A DNA stretch of 64,000 nucleotides from assembly GCA_949287305.1 (NCBI GenBank), contig CASEFX010000009.1, positions 1 to 64,000 of the forward strand, in the 5' to 3' direction. Source of the stretch: an uncultured Sutterella sp. GTDB lineage: Bacteria > Pseudomonadota > Gammaproteobacteria > Burkholderiales > Burkholderiaceae_F. Of the stretch, positions 33,863-43,702 are shown one piece after another (position 1 is the first letter of the stretch; the number at the start of each line of letters is the position of its first letter). The position numbers were made by a program, and so were the translations under genes. Under the pieces are notes generated by a model. That model did no database searches. It was not told where the DNA came from and worked only from the letters and a program-made list of their open reading frames with translations.

Positions 33863-35032
33863 TTAGCGGGCGTTTTCGAGAATCGTCTTCACGGCCGCTT
33901 CATCGAGCGGCACGTACTTGCCTAGAAGGCCCTTTCGCACGGCGCCCTTCGCGAGCTTTTCGATCGGAGCGTCGGGCACCTTGAGTTCCGTGAGCGTCAC
34001 GGGCATGCCAAGCGACCGGTAGAAGGTCTTGAGCGCTTCGATCCCGCGCGCGACGGTTTCTTCCTGCGTCGCACCCTTTTCAACGCGCATCACGCGAAGC
34101 GCAAAGTCTTCGACGCGGGCGGGACGGGTCTTCGCGACGAACGCCATCCAAGCCGGAATGATGACGGTGAGCCCCGCGCCGTGGGTCACTTCGGCGTTCC
34201 AGCCCGAGAGCTCATGCTCGATTCCGTGGCAGGCCCAGTCCTCTTCACGGCCGAGCCCGAAGTAGCCGTTGTGGGCGTAGGTTCCCACCATCGCGATCTG
34301 GCACCAGGCGTCCCAGTCGGAGGGGTTTGCGACGACCTTCGGTCCGAAGTCGACCGCCGTGCGCATGGCGGCTTCGGCCTGCGCGTCGACGTATTCGCAG
34401 TGTTCGGTGTTCGTGAAGTAGCGCTCCATGATGTGGGAGATCATGTCGGTGACGCCCGCGCCGATCTGCCAGCGGGGGAGCGTGAAGAAGAGCTCGGGAT
34501 TCACGGCCGAGGCCTTCGGGCGGATCGCTTCGACGCCGATCCCCGTCTTGATCCCCTCTTCGTTCGAAAGGACCGCGCGGATCGACTGCTCCGACCCCGC
34601 GGCGGGGAGGGTCAGAATCGTGTAGACGGGAAGCGCCGACTGAACGGTCGCCTTCCCGGCAAAGAAGTCCCAGACGTCGCAGTCGGCCTCGAACCCGACG
34701 GCCGCGGCCTTGGCGCTGTCGATCACCGAGCCGCCGCCCACGGCGAGGATCGCGCGGGGCTTCTTTTCGGCGTACTTTTTGATCCAGGTGCGCACGAGCC
34801 CGATCTGCGGGTTCGGAACGACGCCGCCCTCTTCGTGCACCGTGAGGCCCGCTTCCTTGAGGGCCGCCGTCACGCGGGGAAGCAGTCCCGAGCGGATGAC
34901 CGAGCCTCCGCCGTAGACGACGAGGACGTCGCCCTCGTGCCCAAGATCGTCGGCGAGACGCCCGACGAGTCCCTTTTCCGCTTCACGGCCGAAAAAGAGG
35001 CGCGTGGCGTTCGCGTATTGAAATCCCAGCAT
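33863..35032 (-). CDS. Iron-containing alcohol dehydrogenase (BDH/YqhD-like)
   Basis: 389 residues of the type III alcohol dehydrogenase family, reducing aldehydes or ketones with NAD(P)H. The dinucleotide-binding segment is LVVYGGGSVIRSGLLPRV, followed by ILAVGGGSVIDSAKAAAVG. Metal ligands come from GVTDMISHIMERY (Asp and His), DWACHGIEHELSG and VTHGAGL. GGAGAGAACC precedes the ATG at 35032, and the 16-residue extension upstream is not needed. The upstream methyltransferase gene ends 44 bases away on the same strand. Confidence 0.92.
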   Translation of the reverse strand: MLGFQYANATRLFFGREAEKGLVGRLADDLGHEGDVLVVYGGGSVIRSGLLPRVTAALKEAGLTVHEEGGVVPNPQIGLVRTWIKKYAEKKPRAILAVGGGSVIDSAKAAAVGFEADCDVWDFFAGKATVQSALPVYTILTLPAAGSEQSIRAVLSNEEGIKTGIGVEAIRPKASAVNPELFFTLPRWQIGAGVTDMISHIMERYFTNTEHCEYVDAQAEAAMRTAVDFGPKVVANPSDWDAWCQIAMVGTYAHNGYFGLGREEDWACHGIEHELSGWNAEVTHGAGLTVIIPAWMAFVAKTRPARVEDFALRVMRVEKGATQEETVARGIEALKTFYRSLGMPVTLTELKVPDAPIEKLAKGAVRKGLLGKYVPLDEAAVKTILENAR

Positions 35033-35076
35033 GGTTCTCTCCTTGGAAATGACAGTGTTTTGGCCTCTGCGCGCGG

Positions 35077-35895
35077 TCAACGGCGGGCAAGGCGTCTGCG
35101 GCGTACGTCAAAAAGACACACGGCCGCGGCCGCCCCGACGTTGAGGCTTTCGCAGGCTTCTTCGATCGGAATATAAAAGCGACGGTGCGTTTTGGCGAGG
35201 GCTTCCGACGACACGCCCGGGCCTTCCGCGCCGAGAATCCAGCAGACGGGCCCCGACGCGTAGTCGTCCGCCGCGAAAAGGTCTTCGCCGCCGCGGGCGT
35301 CCGCGGCGAGAATCGTCCCTTCGTAGCGCTCGGCAAAGACGTCGATCGGACAGTTTTCGATGAGCTTCGCGCCGAAGTGCGCCCCCATCCCCGCGCGCAT
35401 CACCTTGGGCGCATAAAAGCCCGCGGTCTTGGGCGAGCCCGCGATCGTGCGGAAGCCCGCCGCCACGGCCGTGCGGATGAGCGTGCCGACGTTCCCGGCG
35501 TCCTGCACGCCGTCAAGGTAGAGCACGTCCTCGTGCGAGAAGTCGACGTCTTCGGTCTTCGGGACGGGGACTTCGAGCATGATCCCGACGCCGTGCTCGA
35601 CGGGCGAAAGGGTCTGCCAGAGACGGTCCGCGACGACGCGCGGGCGAAGGCCCCGCTCGCGCACATAGGTTTCCACCCAGTGCCGCGCCTCGGCGTTGGC
35701 GCTTTGCGCGACGAGAAGATTCGTGACGGGAAGGCCCGTGTGGAAGTAGCACTCGGCGAGGTGTGCGCCCTCGAGGAGAGTCGTTCCGGCCTTCTTCACG
35801 AAGCGCGGATCCGTGGCAAGTCGGCGCCAGCGCTTCACGTTGGGATTGGCGTCGCTCTCGAGGACTTCGATTCGGTCGTTTCGTTGGTTCGTCAT
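35077..35895 (-). CDS. SpoU/TrmH family RNA methyltransferase
   Basis: 272-residue knotted (SPOUT) enzyme that 2'-O-methylates a ribose in rRNA or tRNA. All three motifs are present: DAGNVGTLIRTAVAAGF, WILGAEGPGVS and ESLNVGAAAAVCLFD. An N-terminal substrate-binding domain precedes it (NPNVKRWRRLATDPRFVKKAGTTLLEGAHLAE). I use the ATG at 35895. A GTG at 35913 overlaps the rnhB stop as GTGA and could be the coupled start. The position of methylation is unknown. Confidence 0.9.
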   Translation of the reverse strand: MTNQRNDRIEVLESDANPNVKRWRRLATDPRFVKKAGTTLLEGAHLAECYFHTGLPVTNLLVAQSANAEARHWVETYVRERGLRPRVVADRLWQTLSPVEHGVGIMLEVPVPKTEDVDFSHEDVLYLDGVQDAGNVGTLIRTAVAAGFRTIAGSPKTAGFYAPKVMRAGMGAHFGAKLIENCPIDVFAERYEGTILAADARGGEDLFAADDYASGPVCWILGAEGPGVSSEALAKTHRRFYIPIEEACESLNVGAAAAVCLFDVRRRRLARR

Positions 35896-35909
35896 GGTGT
35901 TTCCAGGGG

Positions 35910-36578
35910 TCACTCGTCGCCCGACTCGCGGGCCTTTCCTTCCTCCCGGGCGCGCAGAAGCGACTTCACGGGCTCGAAGGTTTTGCGGTGAATGGGCGTG
36001 GGGCCGAATTTTTCGAGCGCCGCCACGTGCTCCTTCGTGCCGTAGCCCGCGTGACGTTCAAAGCCGTATTCGGGATACTGTTCCGCATATTCGCGCATCT
36101 TCGCGTCTCGGGCGGTCTTGGCCAAAATCGACGCGGCCGATATCGCGGGGACCTTGGCGTCCCCCTTCACGATCGCTTCCGCGGGGTACGGGAGATCAGG
36201 CAAACGGTTGCCGTCCACCCAGACACAGTCAGGGGCGACTTGGAGTCCCTCCACCGCCCTTCTCATCGCGTTCATCGTGGCGCGCAGAATGTTGACGCGG
36301 TCGATTTCTTCGGGCTCGGCCCAGGCAATCGCCCAGGCAAGCGCGCGCTCGCGGATGAGCGGAGCGAGCGCCTCGCGCTTTTTCGCGGAGAGCTTCTTCG
36401 AGTCGGCAAGCCCCTCGATCGGACGCTTCGGATCCAGAATCACCGCGGCCGCGCAGACGGGACCCGCCAACGGCCCGCGCCCGGCCTCGTCGACGCCCGC
36501 GAGGAGCCCCTCAAAGCGGAGCGCTTCGTAGTCTTCGTCGAAAAGCGAGGGTTCGGAAGGGATGGAGGATTTTTTCAT
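35910..36578 (-). CDS. rnhB: Ribonuclease HII
   Basis: 222-residue enzyme that removes ribonucleotides from DNA and RNA from RNA-DNA hybrids. Catalytic motif [14 protein letters not shown] (Asp-Glu pair), then [13 protein letters not shown], and a later Asp in the WVDGN segment. The C-terminus extends slightly ([17 protein letters not shown]). It follows lpxB, as in many proteobacteria (lpxA-lpxB-rnhB). Confidence 0.96.
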   Translation of the reverse strand: MKKSSIPSEPSLFDEDYEALRFEGLLAGVDEAGRGPLAGPVCAAAVILDPKRPIEGLADSKKLSAKKREALAPLIRERALAWAIAWAEPEEIDRVNILRATMNAMRRAVEGLQVAPDCVWVDGNRLPDLPYPAEAIVKGDAKVPAISAASILAKTARDAKMREYAEQYPEYGFERHAGYGTKEHVAALEKFGPTPIHRKTFEPVKSLLRAREEGKARESGDE

Positions 36579-36599
36579 GAGGAAAAAATGAAAACGCCC

Positions 36600-36626
36600 G
36601 CTCTCCGAAAGAGGTCCTTCGGGAGC
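36600..36626 (-). terminator. Hairpin between lpxB and rnhB
   Basis: On the minus strand GCTCCCGAA pairs with TTCGGAGAGC (one bulge), followed by GGGCGTTTTCATTTTTT. It may attenuate rather than stop transcription into rnhB. Confidence 0.35.
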
Positions 36627-36655
36627 GAGCGAAGATTCTTGCGGGGAAAGGAGGC

Positions 36656-37834
36656 TCAGCGACGGCGCTTCGCGGCGTCGCTGATCGCTTCGGCCACAAG
36701 CGACGGCGTGTCGGCCAGGAGGCTTTCGTGCATCTTCGTGAAGCGCTCCTCGAGTTCACGACGCTTGACGTCGTTCGTGAGCGCGTCTTCGAGGGCGTAG
36801 GAAATCCAGTCGGCCTCGCAGAAGTACTGCAGGAATTCCGGCACGACGTTGTCGCCCAAGAGGATGTTCGGAAGCGACACGTGGCGGATGAGGGCCTTCT
36901 TCTGCATGATCATGCCCGTCAGAGCCGGCATCTTGTAGCCCACGACCAAGGGCTTCTTGAAGAGCGCGCACTCAAGGGCCGCCGTACCCGAAGCGCAGAG
37001 GACCGCGTCGGCCGCCTCGATCATGCGGTGGCTTTCGCCCACGACGATCTTGATGCGGGACGCCACGCGCGGGAAGAGACCCGAATTGAAGATGATCTTC
37101 GCGCGGGCCTGATCGTTCGCGGCGGGAACGAGCACGTGCATGTCGCCCACGCGGTGCATGATCTTTTCGACCGCACCGAAAAAGGCGTCCGAGCACCCGT
37201 CGATTTCGTCGGGGCGCGAGCCCGGCATCACCGTGACGACGGGGAGACCGTCGTCGATCCCGAGGGCCTTGCGGGCGCCCGCGGTGTCGGGCTTCATCGG
37301 AATGATGCCCGCGAGCGGATGACCCACGTAGGTCGTGCGCACGCCCGAATTCTTGTAGACCGTCTCTTCAAACGGGAAGACGAGCAGCATGCGGTCGACC
37401 GCCTCGCGGATCTTCTGGATGCGTTCCGGACGCCAGGCCCAGATGGAGGGGCTCACGAAGTGGACCGTGGGAATGCCCTTGCGGCGCAGACGCGCCTCGA
37501 TTCCAAGGTTGAAGTCGGGCGCGTCCACCCCGACGAAGACGCGCGCGTCCGACGCGACGAAGCGTTCGACGAGTTCCGTGCGCAGGCGCAGAAGGCGCGG
37601 CAGGTGCGCAAGAACCTCGACGTAGCCGCGCACCGAGAGCTCCCGAATGTCGTGCCAGGCGTGAAAGCCCGCGGCGCGCATCTTGTCGCCGCCCACGCCG
37701 TACTGCGGGGCGCCGTCCATGCGGCGAATCGTTTCGGGAAGAACCAGACTCGCGATGAAGTCGCCGCTTGCCTCGCCAGCAAGCCATACGGCGCCGTCTC
37801 GCTCGGGTGTCGGGGTCGGATGATGGGTTCCCAT
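36656..37834 (-). CDS. lpxB: Lipid-A-disaccharide synthase
   Basis: 392-residue GT-B glycosyltransferase that joins UDP-2,3-diacylglucosamine and lipid X in lipid A synthesis, at the cytoplasmic membrane face. It shows [83 protein letters not shown], and the donor-binding [22 protein letters not shown]. The N-terminus has an extra 12 residues ([12 protein letters not shown]) before the conserved part. It follows lpxA by 36 bases. Confidence 0.96.
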   Translation of the reverse strand: MGTHHPTPTPERDGAVWLAGEASGDFIASLVLPETIRRMDGAPQYGVGGDKMRAAGFHAWHDIRELSVRGYVEVLAHLPRLLRLRTELVERFVASDARVFVGVDAPDFNLGIEARLRRKGIPTVHFVSPSIWAWRPERIQKIREAVDRMLLVFPFEETVYKNSGVRTTYVGHPLAGIIPMKPDTAGARKALGIDDGLPVVTVMPGSRPDEIDGCSDAFFGAVEKIMHRVGDMHVLVPAANDQARAKIIFNSGLFPRVASRIKIVVGESHRMIEAADAVLCASGTAALECALFKKPLVVGYKMPALTGMIMQKKALIRHVSLPNILLGDNVVPEFLQYFCEADWISYALEDALTNDVKRRELEERFTKMHESLLADTPSLVAEAISDAAKRRR

Positions 37835-37870
37835 AAATCGGTCCTTGGAAAAGGGGTTGTAGAAATGTTC

Positions 37871-38677
37871 TTAGCGGATCAGTCCGCGCGTGCTCGCGGC
37901 GACGAAGTCGCCGAAGTGCGTCAGGACTTCGGCCGCGTCGGGGAATTCGGTCTTGAGGGCCTCGATTTTCTCGAGCGCCTCCTTCACCGTGAGGTTTTCA
38001 CGGTAGAGCGCCCCGTAGGCGCGGCGAAGCGCGCGCATCTGATCGTCGTTGAAGCCCGAGCGGCGCAGACCCACGAGGTTGAGCCCGTGCGGCACGCAGG
38101 GGTTCCCCGCGCAGATGACGTAGGGCGGAACGTCCCGCGTCACCGCGGCGACGCCCCCGACCATCGCGTGGGCGCCCACGCGGCAGAACTGATGCACGCC
38201 CGTCTGACCGCCCACGATGGCGTAGTCTTCGAGCGTCACGTGGCCGGCCAGGGCCACGTTGTTCGCGAGAATCGTGCCGTTGCCGACGCGGCAGTCGTGG
38301 GCGACGTGGGCGTTCGCCATGAAGAGGTTGTCGCTTCCCACGCGGGTGATGCCTTCGTCCTGCACCGTCCCGATCGAGAGCGTGCAGTTTTCGCGGATGA
38401 CGTTTCGGTCGCCCACGATGAGCACGGTGTCTTCGCCGGCGTACTTCTTGTCCTGCGGTTCGCAGCCGATGGCGGCGCCCGGATAGACGACGTTGTCGGC
38501 GCCGAGCGTCGTGCGGCCTTCGACCGTCACGTGACTGCGCAGAACCGTGCGGTCTCCGATCTTCACGTCGGGGCCGACGTAGCAGAAGGGCCCGACGACG
38601 ACGTCTTGGCCGATCGTCGCGCGTTCGTCGACAAGCGCGGTGGGATGAATGCGGGCAGTCGGATGAATGTTGACCAT
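37871..38677 (-). CDS. lpxA: UDP-N-acetylglucosamine acyltransferase
   Basis: 268-residue left-handed beta-helix acyltransferase performing the first step of lipid A synthesis. Hexapeptide repeats begin at IHPTARIHPTALVDERATIGQDVVVGPF, and the catalytic His lies in ANAHVAHDCRVGNG, followed by GHVTLEDYAIVGGQTGVHQFCRVGAHAMVGG. The conserved start MVNIHPTA selects the ATG at 38677, and an extension to 38788 has no family support. lpxD and fabZ, the usual upstream neighbours, are not here. Confidence 0.96.
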   Translation of the reverse strand: MVNIHPTARIHPTALVDERATIGQDVVVGPFCYVGPDVKIGDRTVLRSHVTVEGRTTLGADNVVYPGAAIGCEPQDKKYAGEDTVLIVGDRNVIRENCTLSIGTVQDEGITRVGSDNLFMANAHVAHDCRVGNGTILANNVALAGHVTLEDYAIVGGQTGVHQFCRVGAHAMVGGVAAVTRDVPPYVICAGNPCVPHGLNLVGLRRSGFNDDQMRALRRAYGALYRENLTVKEALEKIEALKTEFPDAAEVLTHFGDFVAASTRGLIR

Positions 38678-38877
38678 GAGTGTCTTTCGGTTGGGAACGC
38701 GGAGAGCCTTCTTGAAGAAAACCGTCCGCGGCGTTTTATCGGTAAAAGCGTACGGCGCTTCGCTTACGGGAAACTTTCGGGCAGGCAAAACTCAGCGTTT
38801 TCCCGCGCGCGACAAATCCCCTCGGGCGCCGTGACGTCAAGGTTCGTGGCAAAGTGTAGCAGGCTGGCGCCCAAGCC

Positions 38878-40218
38878 TCAATGTTCCAAAACGAGGAGGG
38901 CCTCGAGATTGCCCCGTGCGTCAAGGCGCACCGCGAAGCGGCGGGGCTGCCCCTGGAGGATGAGGTGACGGTCGATCGCCGTCTGCAAGCGCTCGACGTC
39001 CTTCTCGAGACGCGCGACGACTTCGTCGTGCGCGGCGGCGAGAAGGTCGGCGTCCTTCTTGACGTCGCCGAGCGCCTTCAATTCCGCGTCGTTGAGGCCG
39101 CGGCTCTCGTTCGTGAGGGCGTCGAGCGCGAGGTGGCGCGCGCGGTCAAGGAGCCGGTGCATGTCGGGGAAGTTCTTGACGTTGAGCGCGATGTGGTTCG
39201 AGCAGCGCATGCCGTGGCAGTAGTCGTCGCCCACGATCACGCGAAGAAGCGCGATGGCGCGAAGGAAGAGGACCGAGAGCTCTCGCTCGTAGGCGAGCGG
39301 AATCGCCTTCGTGAGCGCATCGTCGGCGTCCCTGGCGGTCTTCATGTTTCCGGCGAGTTCGTCGAGCGTCTTGTCGATCTCGGCGTTTTTCGCGCGCATG
39401 AATTTCGCGAGCGTCTCAATGCGCGCCACGCGGTCGACGGCGCGGCCCTCTTCGGCGCCGAGGCGGTTCGCGTCGCGCGCGCAGTCGAAGAGTTCGTCGC
39501 GGCGTTCCGTCCATTCGTGGCCGCCGAGAGCCGTCGTCATGAGCTTCACTTTCGGAAGACGGCGGTCGATCTCTTCGATTTCGGCCTTGAGCTCACCCGC
39601 GAGCACGTGTTCGCTCTCGGCGGGATTCATGAGTTCCCAGAGCGTCTGAATGCGGCCGGCGTCGCCCCACTCGTGATCGGCCACACCCATGGGCGTGCCG
39701 AGCTGCACGCCAGCGTCGCCGAGCGCGATGATCTGCAGGTCCATGGCCGTGGCGTTGACGCGCGGCATGTGACCCGCCGCCCAGGCGGTCGTGACGACGG
39801 GAGAGAAGCTCACGGTGTAGACGTCGTGCGCCCAGTCGTCCTCAGGCGTCCATTCGAGGGTCGGACAGCGGGCAAAGAGCGCCGAAACGCCCTTGAGATC
39901 GTGGGGATCGGTCTCGAGCTCGCGGTAGTAGGGAAGGTCGCCCTCGTGGGCGCGCTGCAGGAAGAGTTCCGCCGCCGTGACGTCGCCCGCCACGGGCGTG
40001 ACCGCGAGCGTCGTCGGACGAAGAACGCCCGCTTCGGGTTTGCGCACGGGTTCGGGAGTAGCGGGACGCTTTTCAGGACCCGACGCACGGGCCGCCACGC
40101 GCTCCACGCGGCGCGGCGCCTTCGCGGGCTTTCTGCGAATCGTCTGCCAGACGGCGCCCGCGCCGAAACCGAGCACCCCCACTCCGAGGAGGGCCCACGT
40201 GAGAATGTCATTCTCCAT
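38878..40218 (-). CDS. Unknown membrane-anchored protein with coiled-coil regions
   Basis: 446 residues. One N-terminal helix (ILTWALLGVGVLGFGAGAVWQTI, about residues 4-26) is followed by a basic, Pro/Ala-rich linker to about residue 75, suggesting a single-pass anchor with a cytoplasmic body. The C-terminal half is charged and helical (ELKAEIEEIDRRLPKVK, IDKTLDELAGNMKTARDADDAL, EVVARLEKDVERLQTAIDR). A DDYCHGMRCSNH segment carries two Cys and two His. I do not recognise a family. GGAG upstream favours the ATG at 40218. The layout resembles ZipA- or EzrA-like architecture only in outline, and no sequence signature supports those names. Confidence 0.8.
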   Translation of the reverse strand: MENDILTWALLGVGVLGFGAGAVWQTIRRKPAKAPRRVERVAARASGPEKRPATPEPVRKPEAGVLRPTTLAVTPVAGDVTAAELFLQRAHEGDLPYYRELETDPHDLKGVSALFARCPTLEWTPEDDWAHDVYTVSFSPVVTTAWAAGHMPRVNATAMDLQIIALGDAGVQLGTPMGVADHEWGDAGRIQTLWELMNPAESEHVLAGELKAEIEEIDRRLPKVKLMTTALGGHEWTERRDELFDCARDANRLGAEEGRAVDRVARIETLAKFMRAKNAEIDKTLDELAGNMKTARDADDALTKAIPLAYERELSVLFLRAIALLRVIVGDDYCHGMRCSNHIALNVKNFPDMHRLLDRARHLALDALTNESRGLNDAELKALGDVKKDADLLAAAHDEVVARLEKDVERLQTAIDRHLILQGQPRRFAVRLDARGNLEALLVLEH

Positions 40219-40534
40219 CACAAATACTCCGCATCGGGCCTTACGGCCTCTTCGTTGAACGCGCTTGCGCCGCGCAGGGTTTGTCCTTCGCTTTCCTTTT
40301 CACGGACGAAGCCCGCCTTCGGGGAAAAAGCGTTTTTCGTGAAGACCGCGCCCCTTCGGGCCGATCGGCGGCGAGCCGCCCCGAAAGGAAAGCGAAAGAT
40401 TTCGGGGAAGACGACATTATACGCGTAGCCTTACGCTGACATAACGTTTGGAAAAACTTTTCCGCCTTTGCGCAAACGCAAAGTTTTGCGCTTTGCTAAC
40501 ATTGCGCAAATAGAAAAACAAACGGAACTTCATC
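40219..40534. promoter_or_regulatory. Divergent intergenic region with GCAAA palindromes
   Basis: No gene is supported in these 316 bases. Near the aldo/keto reductase start there are TTTGCGCAAA (40467-40476), GCAAAG with its complement CTTTGC (40478-40483 and 40491-40496), and TTGCGCAA (40502-40509). Three dyads within 43 bases look like operator sites for the rightward gene. Confidence 0.45.
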
Positions 40535-41389
40535 GTGCTCAATCATCCCCACAGCGGCATTGCGCTCAAGAACGGGACGGGGCTGCCGGGACTGAGTTTC
40601 GGCACCTGGCACCTCACGAATCCCGAAGAAGCGAACCGCATTCTCACGACCGCGATCGAAGCGGGGTACCGGTCTTTTGACTCGGCACAGATCTACAACA
40701 ACGCCTCGTTTCTCGGCGAAGCGATCGCTCACTGCGGCCTTCCCCGCGACGCCTTTTTTCTCACCTCCAAAATCTGGGTGACGCACCACTCGTACGAAGA
40801 CACGATCGAGGCGGTGAAGACGCTTCTTGCGGAATTCCGCACGAGCTACCTCGACGCGCTCCTCATTCACTGGCCCTCGGCCCACGGCGACGCCCTGCTC
40901 TGGCAGAGCCGGAACGCCGGGACCTGGCGCGCCTTCGAAGACCTCTACGAAGCGGGCGTCGTGCACGCGATCGGCGTCTCGAACTTTCTCCCGCACCACC
41001 TCGTGCCGCTCCTCTCACGCGCCCGCGTGGCGCCGATGATCAACCAGCTCGAGATTCACGCGGGCTATCCGCAGGCGCACGCCGTCAACTTCTGCCGCCG
41101 CGCGGGGATCGTCGTGCAGTCCTGGGGCCCCTTCGGGCGCGGACAGCTCCTCGGCAATCCGGTCGTGCGCGAAATCGCCGAACGCCACGGCGCGACGCCG
41201 GCGCAGGTCCTGATCCGCTGGTGCCTCGATCAGGGAATCCCCACGATTCCGCGCTCGCACCAGACGTTGCACTTCAAAGAAAACCTCAACGTCTTTCACT
41301 TCACGCTTGACGAAGCGGAAATCCGCACGCTCTCGAACCTTCCCGTCACGGGCTTTTCGGGTCTGCACCCCGACACGGTGAGCTTCTGA
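40535..41389 (+). CDS. Aldo/keto reductase (2,5-diketo-gluconate reductase type)
   Basis: 284-residue NADPH-dependent reductase with a TIM-barrel fold. The catalytic tetrad is visible: Asp and Tyr in YRSFDSAQIYNNASFLGEAI, Lys in FFLTSKIWVTHH, His in DALLIHWPS. GVSNFLPHHL and the C-terminal IPTIPRSHQTLHFKENLNVF (cofactor) are family features. The start is a GTG (40535), with CGGAAC upstream. Single gene ending at a strong bidirectional terminator. Natural substrate unknown. Confidence 0.92.
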   Translation: MLNHPHSGIALKNGTGLPGLSFGTWHLTNPEEANRILTTAIEAGYRSFDSAQIYNNASFLGEAIAHCGLPRDAFFLTSKIWVTHHSYEDTIEAVKTLLAEFRTSYLDALLIHWPSAHGDALLWQSRNAGTWRAFEDLYEAGVVHAIGVSNFLPHHLVPLLSRARVAPMINQLEIHAGYPQAHAVNFCRRAGIVVQSWGPFGRGQLLGNPVVREIAERHGATPAQVLIRWCLDQGIPTIPRSHQTLHFKENLNVFHFTLDEAEIRTLSNLPVTGFSGLHPDTVSF

Positions 41390-41414
41390 AGACAAGCGTT
41401 TTTCGCAGGCAACA

Positions 41415-41453
41415 AAAAACTCCGAAGGGCCGAAACCCGACGGAGTTTTTTGT
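41415..41453. terminator. Bidirectional terminator between aldo/keto reductase gene and tsf
   Basis: CAAAAAACTCCG and CGGAGTTTTTTG form a long stem that encloses a smaller GGG/CCC pairing. A and T runs on both sides let it work for both convergent transcripts. Confidence 0.9.
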
Positions 41454-41496
41454 GGGTGCCGGGCGTCCCGAAGAACGCCCGTCGGACGAATCCGAA

Positions 41497-42384
41497 TTAC
41501 GCCTGCTTGGCGGCGGCGACCTGCGCGGCCACTTCGGCGGCGAAGTCGTCGTTGCGCTTTTCAAGGCCTTCGCCCACGACGTAGAGCGTGTAGGCGTTGA
41601 CGACGGCATCGTTCTGCTTCAAGAGTTCGGCGATCGTCTTCTTGTCGTCCTTGACGAAGGGCTGGTTCAAGAGGGTGACTTCCTTCAGGAACTTCTTGAC
41701 CGAACCTTCGGCGATGCGTTCGAGCATGGCTTCGGGCTTGCCGGCTTCGCGGGCCTTTTCGATGGCGACGCGGCGTTCCGTTTCGATGGCTTCGGCGGCG
41801 ATGCCTTCTTCGTTCAGAGCCTTCGGCTTGGAAGCGGCGATGTGCATGGCGATGTCGTGAGCGACTTCGTCGGCACCGCCCGTGACGTCGACGATGACGC
41901 CGATCTTGCTGCCGTGGACGTAGGAGGAGAGCAGACCCTTGGCTTCAACGCGCGTGAAGCGGCGGAAGGTCATGTTTTCGCCGATCTTGCCGACGAGAGC
42001 CGTACGGACGGCTTCGAGCGTCTTGTCGCCGAGGGCGAGTTCGCCGAGGGCGGCGACGTCGGCCGGGTTCTGTTCGGCGACGAGGCGGACGGCGTCCTTG
42101 GCCATCTGAATGAATTCGGGGTTCTTCGCGACGAAGTCCGTTTCGGAGTTCACTTCGAGGATGGCACCGACCTTGCGGTCTTCCGAGATGTAGACGGCGA
42201 CGACGCCTTCGGCGGTGATGCGCGAAGCGGCCTTCGTGGCCTTGTTGCCGAGCTTGACGCGAAGGATTTCTTCAGCCTTGGCCATGTCGCCGTCGGCTTC
42301 CGTAAGGGCCTTCTTGCATTCCATCATCGGCGCGTCGGTCTTCAGACGCAATTCCTTGACCATCGCGGCGGAAATAGCAGCCAT
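41497..42384 (-). CDS. tsf: Elongation factor Ts
   Basis: 295-residue nucleotide exchange factor for EF-Tu. The conserved N-terminus [40 protein letters not shown] is followed by the core with SETDFVAKN and, near the end, [22 protein letters not shown] precedes the ATG. It follows rpsB as in nearly all bacteria, separated by a hairpin. Confidence 0.98.
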   Translation of the reverse strand: MAAISAAMVKELRLKTDAPMMECKKALTEADGDMAKAEEILRVKLGNKATKAASRITAEGVVAVYISEDRKVGAILEVNSETDFVAKNPEFIQMAKDAVRLVAEQNPADVAALGELALGDKTLEAVRTALVGKIGENMTFRRFTRVEAKGLLSSYVHGSKIGVIVDVTGGADEVAHDIAMHIAASKPKALNEEGIAAEAIETERRVAIEKAREAGKPEAMLERIAEGSVKKFLKEVTLLNQPFVKDDKKTIAELLKQNDAVVNAYTLYVVGEGLEKRNDDFAAEVAAQVAAAKQA

Positions 42385-42405
42385 TCTTTACTCCTAGAGT
42401 AGGTG

Positions 42406-42438
42406 AAAAACGCGCCCGTCAGTAAAAGTCAACGGGCG
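42406..42438 (-). terminator. Terminator or attenuator between rpsB and tsf
   Basis: On the minus strand CGCCCGT pairs with ACGGGCG around a 12-base loop, then CGTTTTTC. Such an element would set the ratio of rpsB to tsf transcripts, as known for this operon in other bacteria. Confidence 0.65.
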
Positions 42439-42491
42439 TCGAATACAGTTCGAAGCCCTGCGACCCGCGAGGGGCGCAGGGACAGGGGACA

Positions 42492-43244
42492 TTAGGCGGC
42501 GGGCGTTTCTTCGGCGGCCACTTCGACGAATTCTTCGTCCTTGGCGGCTTCAACGACTTCTTCGAGGCTGTCGTTGCGGCCGGCGATGACGGCGTCGGCG
42601 ATGCCCTTGGCGTAGATGGCGACGGCCTTGCTGGCGTCGTCATTGCCCGGGATCACGTAGTCGATGCCGTCGGGCGAGTGGTTCGTGTCGACCACGCCGA
42701 TGACGGGGATGCCGAGCTTGTTGGCTTCCTGAATGGCGATCTTGTGGTAGCCGACGTCCACGACGAAGAGAGCGTCGGGAAGACCCGTCATTTCCTTGAT
42801 GCCGCCGATCGACTTGTTGAGCTTTTCGACGTTGCGGGAGAAGTCCAGAGCTTCCTTCTTCGTGAGCGTGGCGGCCGTGCCGTCAGCCAACTGCTGTTCC
42901 ATGTCCTTCAGACGCTTGATCGTGCCCTTGACCGTCTTGAAGTTCGTGAGCGTGCCGCCGAGCCAGCGCTGGTCAACCCAGGCGCAACCGGCGCGCTGCG
43001 CTTCTTCGGCGATGATTTCACGACCACCGCGCTTGGCGTCCACGAAAAGGATCTTGCCGCCGCGGGCCGAAAGTTCGCGGGCGAACTTGCAGGCTTCTTC
43101 AAACTTGACGACCGTCTTTTCGAGGTTGATGATGTGAATCTTGTTGCGGGCGCCGAAGATGTACTGGGCCATCTTGGGGTTCCAGAAACGGGTCTGGTGG
43201 CCGAAGTGGCAACCGGCTTCGAGCATATCGCGCATGCTGATCAT
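42492..43244 (-). CDS. rpsB: Ribosomal protein S2
   Basis: 250 residues. The typical start [25 protein letters not shown] is followed by [31 protein letters not shown] and [21 protein letters not shown]. The ATG at 43244 is preceded by GGAG. An extension to 43259 begins at a TTG within that ribosome site and was rejected. The acidic C-terminal tail ([19 protein letters not shown]) is common in betaproteobacteria. Confidence 0.98.
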   Translation of the reverse strand: MISMRDMLEAGCHFGHQTRFWNPKMAQYIFGARNKIHIINLEKTVVKFEEACKFARELSARGGKILFVDAKRGGREIIAEEAQRAGCAWVDQRWLGGTLTNFKTVKGTIKRLKDMEQQLADGTAATLTKKEALDFSRNVEKLNKSIGGIKEMTGLPDALFVVDVGYHKIAIQEANKLGIPVIGVVDTNHSPDGIDYVIPGNDDASKAVAIYAKGIADAVIAGRNDSLEEVVEAAKDEEFVEVAAEETPAA

Positions 43245-43702
43245 TTGAAATTTCTCCAAGGTTGTGTCTTACGCGTCCGCTGGCTAACGCCGTTCTTCTT
43301 AGAAGAGGCGCCACCTCGGGTGCGGGACGCGTGCGATTCGCGGCCGACGAACGCTGTGTCCGGCGTACCGCAGTGATGATTGAAAAGAAAAAAAGTCTCG
43401 CGAAAGAAAGGACTCCGCGGGACGGCGCAATCATATCAGGGGCGAAGGCCGCACGCAAGTCGAACCCCTTGATTTTTTCGAACTTTCGCGCGGGCTTCTG
43501 CCGCAGTCCCCCAGGCCCCTTCCGCTCTCCTCCACCAAACGACCTAGACGGCCGAAAAAACGCAAAAAAGTCGCGGGTTTGCCCACGGGTTTTTCCAATT
43601 TTTTGGCATTATGTTTGACATAGGTTACGGTTTGCATGCGTCTTTACAAAGAGGAACCGCACGCATACGGTTGGAAAAACTTACTGACTAGGAGAACGAC
43701 TC
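43245..43702. promoter_or_regulatory. Divergent intergenic region between rpsB and the SLC13 carrier
   Basis: 458 bases without a supported gene. It must carry the rpsB promoter on the minus strand and the carrier promoter on the plus strand. A TTGACA hexamer lies at 43615-43620, but I cannot pair it confidently with a -10 box. AGGAGAACGACTC directly before 43703 is the carrier's ribosome site. Confidence 0.45.
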
